64,000 nt of DNA. Origin: Ziziphus jujuba (lineage: Eukaryota; Streptophyta; Magnoliopsida; Rosales; Rhamnaceae). Position 1 is the stretch's first letter. Each line of letters begins with the position of its first letter. The notes below the pieces were generated by a model that had not been told where the DNA came from, did no database searches, and saw nothing but the letters and a program-made list of their open reading frames with translations. The position numbers and the translations under genes are program-made. Location of the stretch: contig NC_083387.1 of the NCBI RefSeq assembly GCF_031755915.1, forward strand, positions 18,621,001 through 18,685,000, written 5' to 3'. Shown here in pieces: positions 34,957 through 47,253 of this stretch.

Positions 34957-36119
34957 TTAGCTGGCTATGTGTCCTCTTCCTTGACACTTAAAACAAATTA
35001 TTTCTCTGGATTTTTGAGGTTTAGGATCAGATTTTATCTCACCTCTAAGTGCTTGGACAGATTCAGTCTTGGCCTTCCTTTTTAACCGGTTGGTACTTTC
35101 TTCTCCAGCTTTTGGTTTTGGTTTGATTTCGTTAGCTGAATTGTTTCTCCAGCCACTTGAATTGATTCTCCCACTACTGGAAACACCTCCAAGCTGTGAT
35201 CCTACACCCCTCCTCTTGAATTGGTGTTCAAGCTTAATGGCTACATGCAACATCTCCTCCAACTCCAAGTATTGTTCTAATCAAGCTGGTTGGCAATGTC
35301 ACGGTTCAAACCACCGAGAAATCTCGCCATTGTTGCCTTCCTATCCTCATTCATATTCAGCCTCATCATGAGCATCTCCATCTCTTTGTAATAATCCTCC
35401 ATGGACCTACTTCCTTGAGACAAAGATTGGAGCCTTTGATGCAGCAACCTATGGTAATGTGATGGCACAAACGGCTTTCTCATGGCTCCTTTCATTTGTC
35501 GCCATGTTGTGGTCAAGTCATCACCAACTCTCCTCCGGCTGCGTTGCTCATTTGTCCACCATTAGAGCGCATAATGGCCAAACTCCATTGCTGCCAACTT
35601 CACCTTCTTACACTCCAAATAATTATGGCAGTTGAATATCATCTCCATCTTTTCTTCCCACTCCAAATATGCCTCGGGATCACTTTTTCCCATGAATGGT
35701 GGGATGTTGATCTTGATATTTCTAAGATTGTCATCTGTTTCTTCCCTCCTATACGTTCCATGGAAAGCTCTCTCTTGGATAGCAAAGGTTTCATCCATGC
35801 CTTCCTCAAAGTCTCCACCGAAATTCTCCTCCTCAAATTCCTCTCTCGGTCTCTCACGGCCTCCTCGTCCTTGACCTCGACGTTCATGGAATTCATTCCT
35901 ATTTCTTGTGTTCGGCATTCCTTGGTAGACTTCTAGCCTTCCCATCCTTTGATTCATGTGCTCAACTTGAGCACTCACCCACTGTAATTGTTCCAAAACA
36001 GCTTTCAATTCCGTTTGTTCACCACTCCCGGTAGCTCGTGGATCACCATGAAATTCTATGAACTCTTCTTCATTAATTCTCAGTGGTGTGTCTCCTCTTC
36101 TTATTCTAGAATCTGCCAT
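34957..36119 (-). pseudogene. E4 gag
   Basis: Start ATG at 36119 (MADSRIRRGDTPLRINEEEF), chosen because E1, E6 and E8 start at the same place. An N-terminal coiled-coil-like part (VNQRMGRLE type), an acidic/arginine-rich linker (FEEGMDE), then the capsid region (PPFMGKSDPEAYLEWEEKME). A CAA-to-TAA type stop occurs at HYAL*WWTN (about 35562); then MKGAMRKPFVPSHYHRLLHQ and SMEDYYKEMEMLMMRLNMN; a frame break at NQLD; and the zinc knuckle CFKCQGRGHIAS with a stop in place of the following Gln (34957). It would assemble particles and bind element RNA. Confidence 0.85.
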
Positions 36120-37246
36120 GTTAGTAAAATACTGCAAAAATAAAATAAATCCTCACAATATTCACTCCCTCATGTGTTTCACTCAAACAAGGTCTCGACA
36201 CTCGTGTTTGCACACTAGTTTCGGCTTTTACCCTCTTTTAAGCTCACACTCTCTTGCCTTTTTCCACTCAAAGAATTAACTCAAAGTTCTAATTAAAACA
36301 CCCACAAAACAGAAATTATATTACAAGTAAGTTTTAATTAAACTTATCAATAAAACAGTAGCTAAAAGTAGGCAATACCGAAAGAATTCAACAAAACCTA
36401 GTTTCGGCTTTTCTAGGCAAAATAAAGCAAATTAATGGGAAAACTTTGGAATTTTGAAGAACTGGATCTGATGGTAATAGATTATGAGTTCAAGAATAAA
36501 ATTCTAGAAAAAGAAATTCAAATACGAACAAGAATCAAATTGAACAAAAATATAGAATAGTTGTTGGTTGTTGTTCTTTGTAATTCAAGTTTTTGTATCA
36601 AATCCTTTAACTAATTTTAATCCAAATAATTTAAGCACCCAAAATTCAAATATCCAACAAAATAATTCTCCAGGAACTCAGAATATCTCAAATCAAATCT
36701 CCAAACCAAACAAGTTCCCAAACTCAAATTTCAACACCAAATTCAACAAACCCGAAATTTTTTATTTATTTTTTATTTGGTTTTACCTCTTCTTTTTTTT
36801 TTTTCTCACTCACAGAACATAAAAAACTGCAGTAGCAAGAATAATTACCAAAATTTCAATTCCAACTGCAAAAAAAACACCAAACCTGTGACCTCCCAAT
36901 CAAAAATTAAAATTGTGCGATTTTTTTTTTTTTTTAGTCCGCAAACCCCACTCTTCAAATTTTTATTTTTTATTTTTGAATATATGAATGCAAATATTTA
37001 AGACTAAAACAGCAAAGAAAAATCAATAAAAACCAAAATTAACAAGAACAATGATGAAAAACAACCAACAAACTAGGAAACAAAAATACAATAAAACTAG
37101 GAAACCTAATTCAACTAGGATTGAATTTTTTATTTTTTAAGATGCAGAACGTGTATGGGATGGATACGACTTTAGCCTAATGCTAAAATTGTAGATTAAC
37201 ATAAAAACAATAAAGCAAATAAAGATATATCAAACCTGAACAAAAT
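36120..37246 (-). other. E4 leader region
   Basis: About 1.1 kb between primer site and gag. Contains gtctcgacactcgtgtttgc (36192-36211), T-runs near 36790 and 36921, and tgggatgg-type sequence near the primer site. An upstream in-frame ATG six codons before gag (36137) is present but not conserved in all copies. Confidence 0.7.
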
Positions 37247-37261
37247 TTGGCTTTGATGCCA
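37247..37261 (-). other. E4 primer-binding site
   Basis: Complement TGGCATCAAAGCCAA, initiator-Met tRNA type with changes, next to LTR end at 37264. Confidence 0.78.
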
Positions 37262-37263
37262 AA

Positions 37264-38387
37264 TGATACGAACTTAGGACGACCTGCTCCTAAACCCATA
37301 TTATATTAGCCCAGATCTTAATTAAGTTCAAGTTATAATGGAATTGACCTCAACCCCTAACCAACCTGTGGTTAGAAACCTTGGTATAATGCAGACACCA
37401 CAATAGGGGATGGAAAACCTATTGATAAGTCAAGCTAAAACAACCAATTCTCTAATGGTGTTTTAGGTGTTCTCAAAGAACAATGAGATAATTAATCTCA
37501 CAAGTATTTTCTCAGTCAAATCCTGGTTGTATTCTTATTGAAAACAAACCTTTAAATAGGGTTTGAAAGAAACAAATAAACCCTAAAAACCCTAGGGAAA
37601 ACCGGCCACACAATGAAGAGTTCCAGCTTGACCGAATCTTTCCTTTTTCTAATCTAATTACTTAATTCCCTTGTTTTTAATTAGGAATTAATTAATTTAC
37701 AAACAAAATAATAAAATAAAAACTTTACTAAAATTATTTGTTCAATAAGTAAATAAATACAAATCCAAAATTAAAGATAGTTTCCTAAAACAAAAAGTAA
37801 AAACAAATTAGGAAACTAAGTATGGTAATTTTCGGCTAGGTTGATAATGACCCTTCTTTGACCTAATTGGACTCCAAATCAGCTTCAATAGTCTTTGTGG
37901 AATGCCAAATAAGCTTATTATGAAGTTCCTCACGTTGCCCTTGCTTAGAAATATGAGAAAAGGCTAATACAGTAAAATACAGTAAAGCGAGCAAAGAATA
38001 CAGCAGATTTTTACCTTTCTTCCCCTTGTTCACAAACCACTATGTTGTTCGGCTTTGAAGCTGCTTTGGCTGGTTTCTATGACTCATCCACCATATGAAT
38101 TGAACCCATAAGAATGGGGATCCAATTCATACAACCCGACCTCCATATTGGCACTAAAAACGTCACCCGGGCCCGTTTTGGCTTCTATTACTTGTATGAG
38201 TAGAACAGGCCTTGGTTCTTTATATATGGACAACCCCTCTTGATTATGACTTATTCCTTGGATAAAGACAGCAAGATTGTCCTTGATCTTCTTGGCTTGG
38301 GCTCTAGTGATCAGCCCCACCTTTATCTATATTGGATCAACACTCCAGCGGGTTGTCGGTTGAATGGTCTCGGGCGGATTCGCATCA
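37264..38387 (-). repeat. E4 5' LTR
   Basis: 1124 bp ending GGATTCGCATCA, then TTATG. Although a 5' LTR cannot contribute to the polyprotein, it also keeps the integrase-tail frame open for 78 codons (38320-38084). Confidence 0.92.
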
Positions 38388-39088
38388 TTATGTAATTTTT
38401 CGTTTCCTTTTTTGGTTTAACAAATGCATTAATTTAACTTATTCAAGTAAATTCATTCTAATTTTCAAGTTAATCATGTTGACACTACTAAGTTAATTAT
38501 TAAGTAGATTTTTAGTTGGAATCTTGTGCCAAACCTAATTTTATTTTATTTTTCCAATTTAAAAATGATGGTGTGTGTCATAGAACTAGCCATTAGACTG
38601 CATCGGTTGATACAACATAATTTGATTAACACAAATTATATTAATTTCTTTCCTCTATATTTAGAGAAATGGATAGGACTAGGGTGTTGAGAGAAGCCTT
38701 ACCCCACATGCGAATCTTATGATAAGGATGTCTTATGTATTAAGTTAAGCTATATATGTCGGTTGTAGGTAGATGACAAGACCACTCTCAGAGTTCCACC
38801 TAGGGAAACTCTATCGAATTCTTTATTGAAAATCCAATAAAACCTCCATGTGATTTGTATATAATCCAACAGTATAGAGGAAATACCATAACCACTTTTA
38901 ATATAATTCCGAAAAATCATCAGCATAACATCAAGAGTTCCAAGCCCAAAACTCAAGAAAGAGAAAGATAGTATAAGAGTCATAAATATTAGGTTAATTC
39001 TTTGAAGCAACCTAATGAGTACAAATGAATATATGTATAACATCAAAAGTGCTTAATATAATTTATACATTAAAACCAGTAAAGGAAG
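38388..39088. other. Spacer between E4 and E5
   Basis: AT-rich, non-coding. A 98-codon minus frame (39046-38750) shows no motif or family resemblance and I do not call it a gene. 39084-39088 (ggaag) is the expected left duplication of E5; its partner lies outside the window. Confidence 0.45.
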
Positions 39089-40260
39089 TGATACGAACCT
39101 AGGTCGACTCGCGCCTAAACCCATATTATATTAGCCTGGATCTCAATTAAGCACAAGTTCTTATGAAAAAACATTAGCCCCTAAGCAACATGTGATTAGA
39201 AACCTTGGTATAATGAAGACGCCATAAGAGGTTATGGAAGCCTTATCGATAAGTCAAAACTAAAACACTCACTCTATAATGGTGTTTTAGGTGTTCAAAG
39301 AGAACTAAGAGAATTCTATCTCACAATTAATTTTCTGAATAATATTGAAGGTGATTTCTCATTGAAAATAAGCCTTTAAATAGGCTTTGAAAGAAAAAAA
39401 TAAAATCCTAAAAGGATTAGGAAATTTTGGCCAACATAGAATCAAATTAGGAAATTTCCTAGTTTCACATCCTTTCCTAATCTAATTTCTATTAATTAAT
39501 TCCTTAATTTTGAAAAAGGAACTAATAAATTTACAATGAAAATATTAAAATTATAACTTTCCTAAAGTAATTTGTCCACCAAATAAATAAATAAAACCAA
39601 ATTAAATTAGGAAAGGGTATGAAATTAGGTAGCTTGAAAAGGCTCCAAATCAGCTCACAAAACAAAAAGTCAAAATCAAATTAGGAAACTAGTTGACTAA
39701 TTTGACTACTAAACTAACTTTGACTAATTTCTAGCTTGTAAAGATTAGAAATCAGCTCCCATAGGCCATGTAAGATGCCAAATAGGATTATTTATGATCC
39801 TCATACGCTGCCCTTGATTGGAATAAAGAGAAAATGCCAAATCAGCAAAATACAGTAAAGCCAACAACAAAAATAGCAATTTCGGCCAAAAACTCCTCCT
39901 ATGCACAAATGCCTTCTTTGATTGCTTTTGCTTATACGTTGACTTGTTTCCATGAACTCTTAGTGATATCAATTAAGTTAAAAAAGTGTTGAACCCATTT
40001 CGTACTGCCCAGAGTCCATATTTGCACCAAAACAGCTACCCGAGTCAGTATCGGCCTTCACCACCTGGATGCATAAAATGGATCTTGTATCTTTGGATAT
40101 GGATAAACCCTTTTGAGAAGTGAAAAATCCCCGTATGAATCCGGTCAGGTTGTCTTTAAATCTCTTGGCTTGTGTTCGAGTGATTGGCCCGGTCTTCATC
40201 AGTATTGGATCAGTACCTCAGCGGGTAGTCGGTTGTGCGGGCATGGGTGGATTCTCATCA
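39089..40260 (-). repeat. E5 3' LTR
   Basis: 1172 bp, TGATACGAACCTAGGTCGAC to ATTCTCATCA, followed by the polypurine complement ttcacctcctcttg. The integrase-tail frame is retained (40199-39978: GPITRTQAKRFKDNLTGFIR). Confidence 0.9.
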
Positions 40261-40833
40261 TTCACCTCCTCTTGAAAAGGATTTGCCCTCAAATAAAAAT
40301 CATCACCTGTAGCAAAAGGAGATAAATCAGCAACATTAAATGTAGTATTGCTATTATACTTACCCGGCAAGTCAAGCTTGTAGGAGTTTTCATTGACCCG
40401 CTCCAAAACTTGAAAGGGTCCATCCCCATGCGGCATAAGCTTCGACTTTTTTTGTTTGGGAAACCTCTCCTTCAAATGTAACCAAATGCAATCTCCTGGG
40501 ACAAGCACTATCACAAAAAATCCTAGAAATACAAATTTATCTTTATAGGAATCATAACTTTTAAAGATAGCAAATAATCTATCATAAATTTTGAAATTTT
40601 CACTAAGTAAAGCTCTCAACAATGTAGATAAAGTTCTATACAACAAAAGCATCTTTATAAATTATGATTAGCAATGGTTTATTTTTCAAAATTTCTTTAT
40701 TAACATCGCCAAAGATAAGATAAAAATTTGTATTTTTCTTTTATTTTCTTTTTTCTTCCCTTCCTTTCCACTTTTCCTCTCTCACTCTCGGCTTTGTCAT
40801 TGTTTTTCCACTCAATTTGGGTTTTAGAAATCT
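40261..40833 (-). pseudogene. E5 integrase C-terminal remnant with shared scar
   Basis: Frame 40652-40218: LLLYRTLSTLLRALLSENFK (post-scar integrase), then FVFLGFFVIVLVPGDCIWLH (second scar), SKLMPHGDGPFQVLERVNEN, NPFQEEVND and the LTR-encoded PTTR. Upstream, 40894-40700 overlaps the charged linker. Same two junctions as E1, E2, E3 and E7. Cut on the right by E6. Confidence 0.78.
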
Positions 40834-41771
40834 TGATGTGATTCCGCCCGAGCCGGCACAATCTTGATGTGCGTTTATGGAGTCCGGGTAGCAAGGAATT
40901 GTTCTAACACTTCATGAACTCAAATAATATCATTAAAAGAACATGGAATCCAGCCAAGGCAGAATCAAAAGCATCTAAAAAGGACTTGTACGGACAGCAT
41001 CTCAATTTGGCCGAAAATGTGCTATTTTAGTGCTGACTTTGACTTTTCTTCTTGTTTGACTTAGTCCAATCAAGAGGCAACATGTGGGAGTCATTATAAT
41101 AATATTCGGAATCCTAAATTGCATATGGAAGCTGATTTAGAGCTCAAACAAGTTGGAGATTGGTCAAAGATACCTTAGTAGTCAAACTAGTCAACTAGTT
41201 TCCTAATTTGATTTTGACTTTTTGTTTTAGGAAATTATTCTTTTATTTTGATTTTATTTATTTATTTGCTGGACAAATAAGTTTAGGAAAGTTATTATTT
41301 TAGTATTTCAATTGTAAATTAATTAATTCCTAATTCAAAATAAAGAAATTAATTAATCTAAATTAGTTTAAGAAACTAGGAAAAATTAGACACTTTCCTT
41401 TTCTCTACTTTCTTTTTCTCCACACATTGAGCCCGGTTTTGAATTAATTTTTTTAGGGTTTTCACTTTGTAATATTAGCCTATTTAAAGGCTTATTTTCA
41501 ATGAAAAATCAAGCTTGAATTTATACAGAAAATTATTTGTAAGATTGAATTCTCTTTGTTCTTTTGAACACCTAAAACACCATTAGTGAATGAGTGTTTT
41601 AGTTTGACTTATCAATAGGCCTTCCATCACCTATTGTGGCGTCTTCATTATATACCAAAGTTTCTAATCATAGGTTGGTTAGGGGTCAAGGTGACCATTA
41701 GAACTTGAACATAATTAGATCTGGGCTAATATAATACGGGTTTAGGAGCAGGTCGTCCTAGGTTCGTATCA
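40834..41771 (+). repeat. E6 5' LTR with internal deletion
   Basis: 938 bp. After about 25 bases (TGATGTGATTCCGCCCGAGC) it jumps past roughly 200 bp to ttatggagtccgggtagcaa. At the junction aatcttgatgtg (duplication plus LTR start, 40829-40840) is repeated at 40860-40871. Ends GGTTCGTATCA. Confidence 0.85.
41477..41492 (+). promoter_or_regulatory. TATA-like element in E6 5' LTR
   Basis: agcctatttaaaggct: a TATTTAAA box inside a 5-bp inverted repeat (agcct/aggct). The same 16 bases recur in E8 (55713-55728) and, with small changes, in the other LTRs. Probable LTR promoter; inference from position and conservation. Confidence 0.5.
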
Positions 41772-41773
41772 TT

Positions 41774-41788
41774 TGGTATCAGAGCCAA
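41774..41788 (+). other. E6 primer-binding site
   Basis: TGGTATCAGAGCCAA, the cleanest initiator-Met tRNA site in the window, two bases after the LTR end. Confidence 0.88.
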
Positions 41789-42930
41789 ATTTTGTTCAGG
41801 TTTGATCTATCTTTATTTGCTTTAGTTGTTTTCGTGTTATTCTGCAATTTTAGCATTAATTTAAGGTTGCATCCATCCCATACATGTTCTGCATCTTTAA
41901 AAAAAATAAAAAAAATTCATTCCTAGTTGAATAAGGATTTCCTAGTTTTATTGTATTTTTGTTTCCTAATTTGTTGGTTGTTTTTCATGATTGTTCTTGT
42001 TAATTTTGGGTTTTGTTGAGTTTTCTTTGCTGTTTTAGTCTTAAATATTTGCATTCATATATTCCCCAAAAAAAAAAAAAAAAAGAAGAGTTTGCGGCAG
42101 CATATAAAAAAAAAAAAAAACTGCACTTTTGTTTTTGTTGGAGGCCGCGGGTTTGGTGAATTTTGGGTGTGGATTTGCAATTTTTAGTGTTGATCTTTGC
42201 TACTGCAGTTGTTTTAGGTTCTGTGAGTGAAAAAAAAAAAAAAAAACAAGAAGAAGAAAAGCCGAACAAAAAAAAATTAAAAATAAAAATTTCGGTTTGT
42301 AGAATTTGGTGCTTGCTGCAAAATTTCTTTGAACTGCTGCATTGTTGACTATTTGTTACATATTTGGAGTATCTGGAGAGTTATTTTTGCTGCTGGATAT
42401 TTGGATTTTGGGTGCTTAAATTATTTGGATTAAAGTTAGTTAAAGAAAGTGATACAAAAAACTTGAATTACAAGAACAACAACCAACACTATTCTATAGT
42501 TTTGTTCGATTTGATTCTTGTTCGTGTTTGAAATTCTTTTTCCTAAATTTTATTCTTGAACCCTTATAATCTTACCATCTCGTCCAGTTCTTAAAAATTC
42601 CAAAATTTCCTCATTGATTTGCCTTATTTTGCCTAGAAAAGCCGAAAACTAGGATTTATTAATTCATTCGGTATTGCTTACTTTTTGCTACTGTTTTGTT
42701 GATAAGATTAATTAAAACATACTTGTGATCTAATTGCTATTTTGTGGGTGTTTTAATTAGAACTTTGAGATAATTCATTGAGTGGAAAAAGGCAAGAGTG
42801 TGTGAGCTTAAAAAAAGGTAAAAGCCGAAACTAGTAAGAAAACACGAGTATCGAGATCTTGATTGAGTGAAACATGTGAGGGAATGACTTTTGGTGAGAA
42901 TTTATTTTATTTTGCATTATTTATACTAAC
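41789..42930 (+). other. E6 leader region
   Basis: About 1.1 kb non-coding with A-runs near 42068-42084, 42107-42120 and 42230-42246, and gtatcgagatcttgattgag (42848-42867) just upstream of gag. Gag start follows at 42931. Confidence 0.72.
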
Positions 42931-45224
42931 ATGGCAGATTCAAGGGTGAGAATAGGAGATCCACGTTTAAGAATTAATGAAGAAGAGTCCGTAGGATTCC
43001 ATGGCGGTTCCCAAGCTACGGGAAGTGGAGAGCAAATGGACATGAGGGCTATAATGGAGCAATTGCAGCGGATGAATGCTCAATTTGACCACATAAATCA
43101 AAGGATGGATAGAATAGAAACGTCTCATGGTGGGACAAATTTGAGGCACCAATTCCATGGAGGTCGAGGTTGAGGTCAAGGAGACCGTGGGCGACCAAGA
43201 GAGGAGTTTGAGGAGGAAAATTTCGGAGATGATTTTGAAGAAGGAATGGATGAAATATTTTCTGTCCAAGGGAGGCTAGGCCATGGGAGGCATAGGAGAG
43301 AGGATGTAAATGATGGTCTTGGAAACATCAAGATAAACATTCCACCATTCATGGGTAAAAGTGATTCGGAAGCTTACTTGGAGTAGGAGGAATGATACGA
43401 ACCTAGGACGACCTGCTCCTAAACCCATATTATATTAGCCCGGATCTTAGTTAAGTTCAAGTTCTAATGGAATTGTAACCAACTTGTGGTTAGAAACCTT
43501 GGTATAATGTAGACGCCATAATAGGGGATGGAAAAACCTATTGATAAGTCAAGCTAAAACAACCAATTCTCTAATGGTATTTTAGGTGTTCTCAAAGAAC
43601 AAAGAGATAATTGATCTCACAAGTATTTTCTCAATCAAATCAAAGTTGTATTCTTATTAAAAAATAAGCCTTTAAATAGGCTTTGAAAGGAACAAAATAA
43701 ACCCTAAAAACCCTAGGAAAAACCGGCCACACAATGAAGAGTTCTAGCTTAATCGAATCTTTCCTTTTCCCAATCTAATTAATTAATTCCCTTATTTTCA
43801 ATTAGGAATTAATTAATTTACAAACAAAATAATAAAATAAAAACTTTCCCAAACTTATTTGTTCAATAAGTAAATAAATACAAATCCAAAATTAAAGCTA
43901 GTTTCCTAAAACAAAAAGTAAAAACAAATTAGGAAACTAAATATGGTAATTTTCGGCTAGGTTGATAATGACCCTTCTTTGACCTAATTGGACTCCAAAT
44001 CAGCTTCAATAGTCTTTTTGGGATGCCAAATAAGCTTATTATGAAGTTCCTCACGTTGCCCTTGCTTAGAAATATGAGAAAAGGCTAATACAGTAAAATA
44101 CAATAAAATACAGTAAAGCCAGCAAAGAATACAGCAAATTTCGGCCTTTTCTCCCCTTGTGCTCAAACCACCTTGTTATTCGGCTTTGAAGCTGCTTTGG
44201 CTGGTTTCTATGACTCATCCACCATATGAATTCAACCCATAAGGATGGGGATCCAATTCATACAACCCGACCTCCATATTGGCACTAAAAACATCACCCA
44301 GGCCCGTTTTGGCTTCTATTGCTTGTATGAGTAGAACAGGCCTTGGTTCTTTAGATATGGACAACCCCTCTTGATTATGAATTATTCCTTGGATAAATAC
44401 AGCATGATTTTCCTTGAACTTCTTGGCTTGGGCTCTAGTGATCGGCCCCACCTTCATATGTATTGGACCAGCACCCCAGCGGGTTGTCGGTTGAACGGTC
44501 TTAGGCGGATTCGCATCAAGGAACGAATGTAGATGATCTTTGATTGCCACAACTATTTGGAAGCCAAGAAGGTGAAATTGGCAGCAATGGAATTTGGTCA
44601 TTATACACTCCAATGGTGGACTAATGAGCTAAACACCCAAAGAAGAGTTGGTGATGACTTTATCACTATATGGCGACAAATGAAAGGAACCATGAGGAAG
44701 CAATTCATACCATCATACTATCATAGGTTACTGTATTAAGGCTTCAGTCTTTATCTCAAGGAAGTAGGTCCGTGAAGGATTATTACAAGAAGATGGAGAT
44801 GCTTATGATGAGGTTAAACATGAATGAGGATAGAGAAGCAACCATGGCAAGGTTTTTTGGTGCTTTGAATCCTGAAATAGCCAATCAACTAGAATTGCAA
44901 CAATATGTGGGATTATAGGAGATGTTGCATTTGGCTATTAAATTAGAGCATCAATTCAAGAGGAGGGGTGTAGGCTCACGGTTTGGAGGAGTTTTTAACA
45001 GTGGAAGATCAAATCCAAGTGCTTGGAGAAGTAATCCCATCTTTGAAGCAAGACCAAAACTGAAACTAGGTGAAGAAAGCTCCATTCGGCCAAAAAGGGA
45101 GTCCAAAGCCGAATCTGTCCAAGCACCTAAACATGAGGTAAAATCTGATCCTAAACCTTCAATATCTAGAGAAATTATTTGTTTTAAGTGCCAGGGACAA
45201 GGACACATCGCTAGCCAATGCCCG
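42931..45224 (+). pseudogene. E6 gag, split by S3
   Basis: Starts MADSRVRIGDPRLRINEEES at 42931; MDMRAIMEQLQRMNAQFDHI; a stop after FHGGRG; then EEFEEENFGDDFEEGMDE, PPFMGKSDSEAYLE and a stop (tag at 43384). S3 (43393-44518) interrupts it, with AGGAA duplicated. It resumes HNYLEAKKVKLAAMEFGHYT, MKGTMRKQFIPSYYHRLLY with stops, FKRRGVGSRFGGV and the zinc knuckle CFKCQGQGHIASQC (about 45180-45221). Directly after QCP the sequence switches to LTR. Capsid-type gag only. Confidence 0.83.
43393..44518 (-). repeat. S3: solo LTR nested in E6 gag
   Basis: 1126 bp, TGATACGAACCTAGGACGACC to GGATTCGCATCA, with a perfect AGGAA duplication (43388-43392 and 44519-44523). A complete gypsy element inserted and then collapsed to one LTR. 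The integrase-tail frame (GPITRAQAKKFKENHAVFIQ) stays open, within a 132-codon frame 44613-44215. Confidence 0.93.
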
Positions 45225-46108
45225 ATGTTTTGGGCATACAAGTGGTGGAAGCTGATACGGACCCGGGTAGCGGTTTTGGTGCATTTATGGAGTCTGGGCA
45301 GCAAGGAATGGTTCTAACACTTCATGAACTCAAATAATATAATTAAAAGGACATGGAATCCATCCAAGGTAGAATCAAAAGCATCTAAAAAGGACTTATA
45401 TGGACAGCATCTCAATTTGGCCAAAAATGTGCTGTTTTAGTGCTGACTTTGACTTTTCTTATTGTTTGACTTATTCCAATCAAAAGGAAACATGTGGGAA
45501 TCATTATTAATCATATTTGGCATCCTAAATTGCATTTGGAAGCTGAATTAGAGCCCAAACAAGCTGGAGATTGGTCAAAGATACCTTAGTAGTCAAACTA
45601 GTCGATTAGTTTCCTAATTTGATTTTGACTTTTTGCTGTAGGAAATTAGTCTTTTATTTTGATTTTTATTTATTTATTTGCTGGACAAATAAGTTCAGGA
45701 AAGTTATTATTTTAGTATTTCAATTGTATATTAATTAATTCCTAATTCAAAATAAAGAAATTAATTAATCCAAACTAGTTTAAGAAACTAGGAAAAATTA
45801 GACACTTTCCTTTTCTCTACTTTCTTTTTCTCCACACTTTGAGTCCAGTTTTGAATTTATTTTTTTAGGGTTTTAGCTTTGTAATATTAGCCTATTTAAA
45901 GGCTTATTTTCAATGAGAAATCAAGCTTGAATTTTATACAGAAAATTATTTGTGAGATTGAATTCTCTTTGTTCTTTTGAACACCTAAAACATCATTAGT
46001 GAATGAGTGTTTTAGTTTGACTTATCAATAGGCCTTCCATCACCTATTGTGGCATCTTCATTATATACCAAGGTTTCTAATCACAAGTTGGTTAGGGGTC
46101 AAGGTGAC
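45225..46108 (+). repeat. E6 3' LTR, first part
   Basis: Begins inside the LTR (tgttttgggcatacaagtgg) fused to the gag zinc-knuckle region, through a short gcccg/cccg similarity, and runs to aaggtgac where E7 inserted. GTGAC (46104-46108) is the left E7 duplication. Continues at 52438. Confidence 0.85.
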
Positions 46109-47253
46109 TGATACGAACCTAGGACGACCTGCTCCTAAACCCGTATTATATTAGCCCGGATCTTAATTAAGTTCAAGTTCTAATGGAATTGACCTCAACC
46201 CCTAACCAACCTGTGGTTAAAAACCTTGGTATAATGTAGACGCCACAATAGGGGATGGAAAACCTATTGATAAGTCAAGCTAAAACAACCAATTCTCTAA
46301 TGGTGTTTTAGGTGTTCTCAAAGAACAAAGAGATAATTAATCTCACAAGTATTTTCTTAATCAAATCAAAGTTGTATTATTATTGAAAAATAAGCCTTTA
46401 AATAGGATTGAAAGAAACAAAACAAACCCTAAAAAATTAATTCAAAACAGGACTCCTATAGGAATTAGGAAACTTGACTGAATTCTAATATGTCCTAAAC
46501 TAAGTTTCCTAAACTAAAATTGATTAATTAATTCCTTTATTTTGAATTATAAATTAATTAATTTACAATGAAAATAATAAAATAATAACTTTCGTAAACT
46601 TATTTGTCCAGAAAATAAATAAATAAAAACTAAAAAGCAATGGTAGTTTCCTAAAACAAAAAGTAGAATAAAATTAGGAAACTATAATACTAGCTTTTTG
46701 ACTAATTTGACTTTGACCAATCTTTGACCTCTTTGAGCTTCAAATCAGCTTCTAGATGCTTTTTAGGATGCCAAATAAGCTGAATATGAAGTCCCACACG
46801 TTGCCCATGCTTGGAAAAATAAGAAAAGGCTAATATAGTAAAATACAATCAAGTCAGCAAGCAATACAGCAAATTCGGCCAAATTCTTGATGCTGTCCGT
46901 ACAAGCCCTTTTTGATTGCATTTGAGGCTGCTTAAACTTGATTCCATGACCTCTTAGGCATATGTATTGAACCCATAAAGCATTGGAACCATTTCATACT
47001 TCCCGGACTCCAAATATGTACCAAAACTGTCACCCGGGTCCGTATCGGCTTCCACCACTTGGATGCTTAGAATAGGCTTTGTATCTTCAAGTATGGAAAA
47101 GCTTTGTTGAGATTGATTACCATCTGTATAAATACTCCCAGGTTGCGCTTAAATCTCTTTATTTGAGCTCTTGTGATTGGCCTAGTTTTCATCCGTGTCG
47201 AGTCAGCACCCCAGCGGGTTATCGGTGGAGCGGGCTAGGGCGGAATCACATCA
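46109..47253 (-). repeat. E7 3' LTR
   Basis: 1145 bp, TGATACGAACCTAGGACGACC to GGAATCACATCA, next to polypurine complement ttcccctcctcttg (47254-47267). Confidence 0.94.

Larger units (their letters stand above)
30215..38387 (-). mobile_element. E4: full-length gypsy (CRM-like) element with all domains
   Basis: 8173 bp, LTRs 30215-31339 (1125 bp) and 37264-38387 (1124 bp), perfect duplication TTATG (30210-30214 and 38388-38392). In element order: 5' LTR, primer site, 1.1 kb leader, gag with zinc knuckle, protease, RT, RNase H, integrase, integrase tail crossing into the 3' LTR. It is the only copy here with the complete enzyme set and so serves as the reference for the deletions in the others. 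Several stops and frameshifts and a substituted integrase residue make it inactive. Family by recalled similarity: chromovirus, CRM clade. Confidence 0.93.

Noticed and set aside
38750..39046. 98-codon minus-strand frame in the E4/E5 spacer
   Set aside because: Hydrophobic but no recognisable motif, no neighbouring coding signal; AT-rich chance frame.
42000..42269. Minus frame with Phe runs in the E6 leader
   Set aside because: Produced by A/T homopolymers in the leader.
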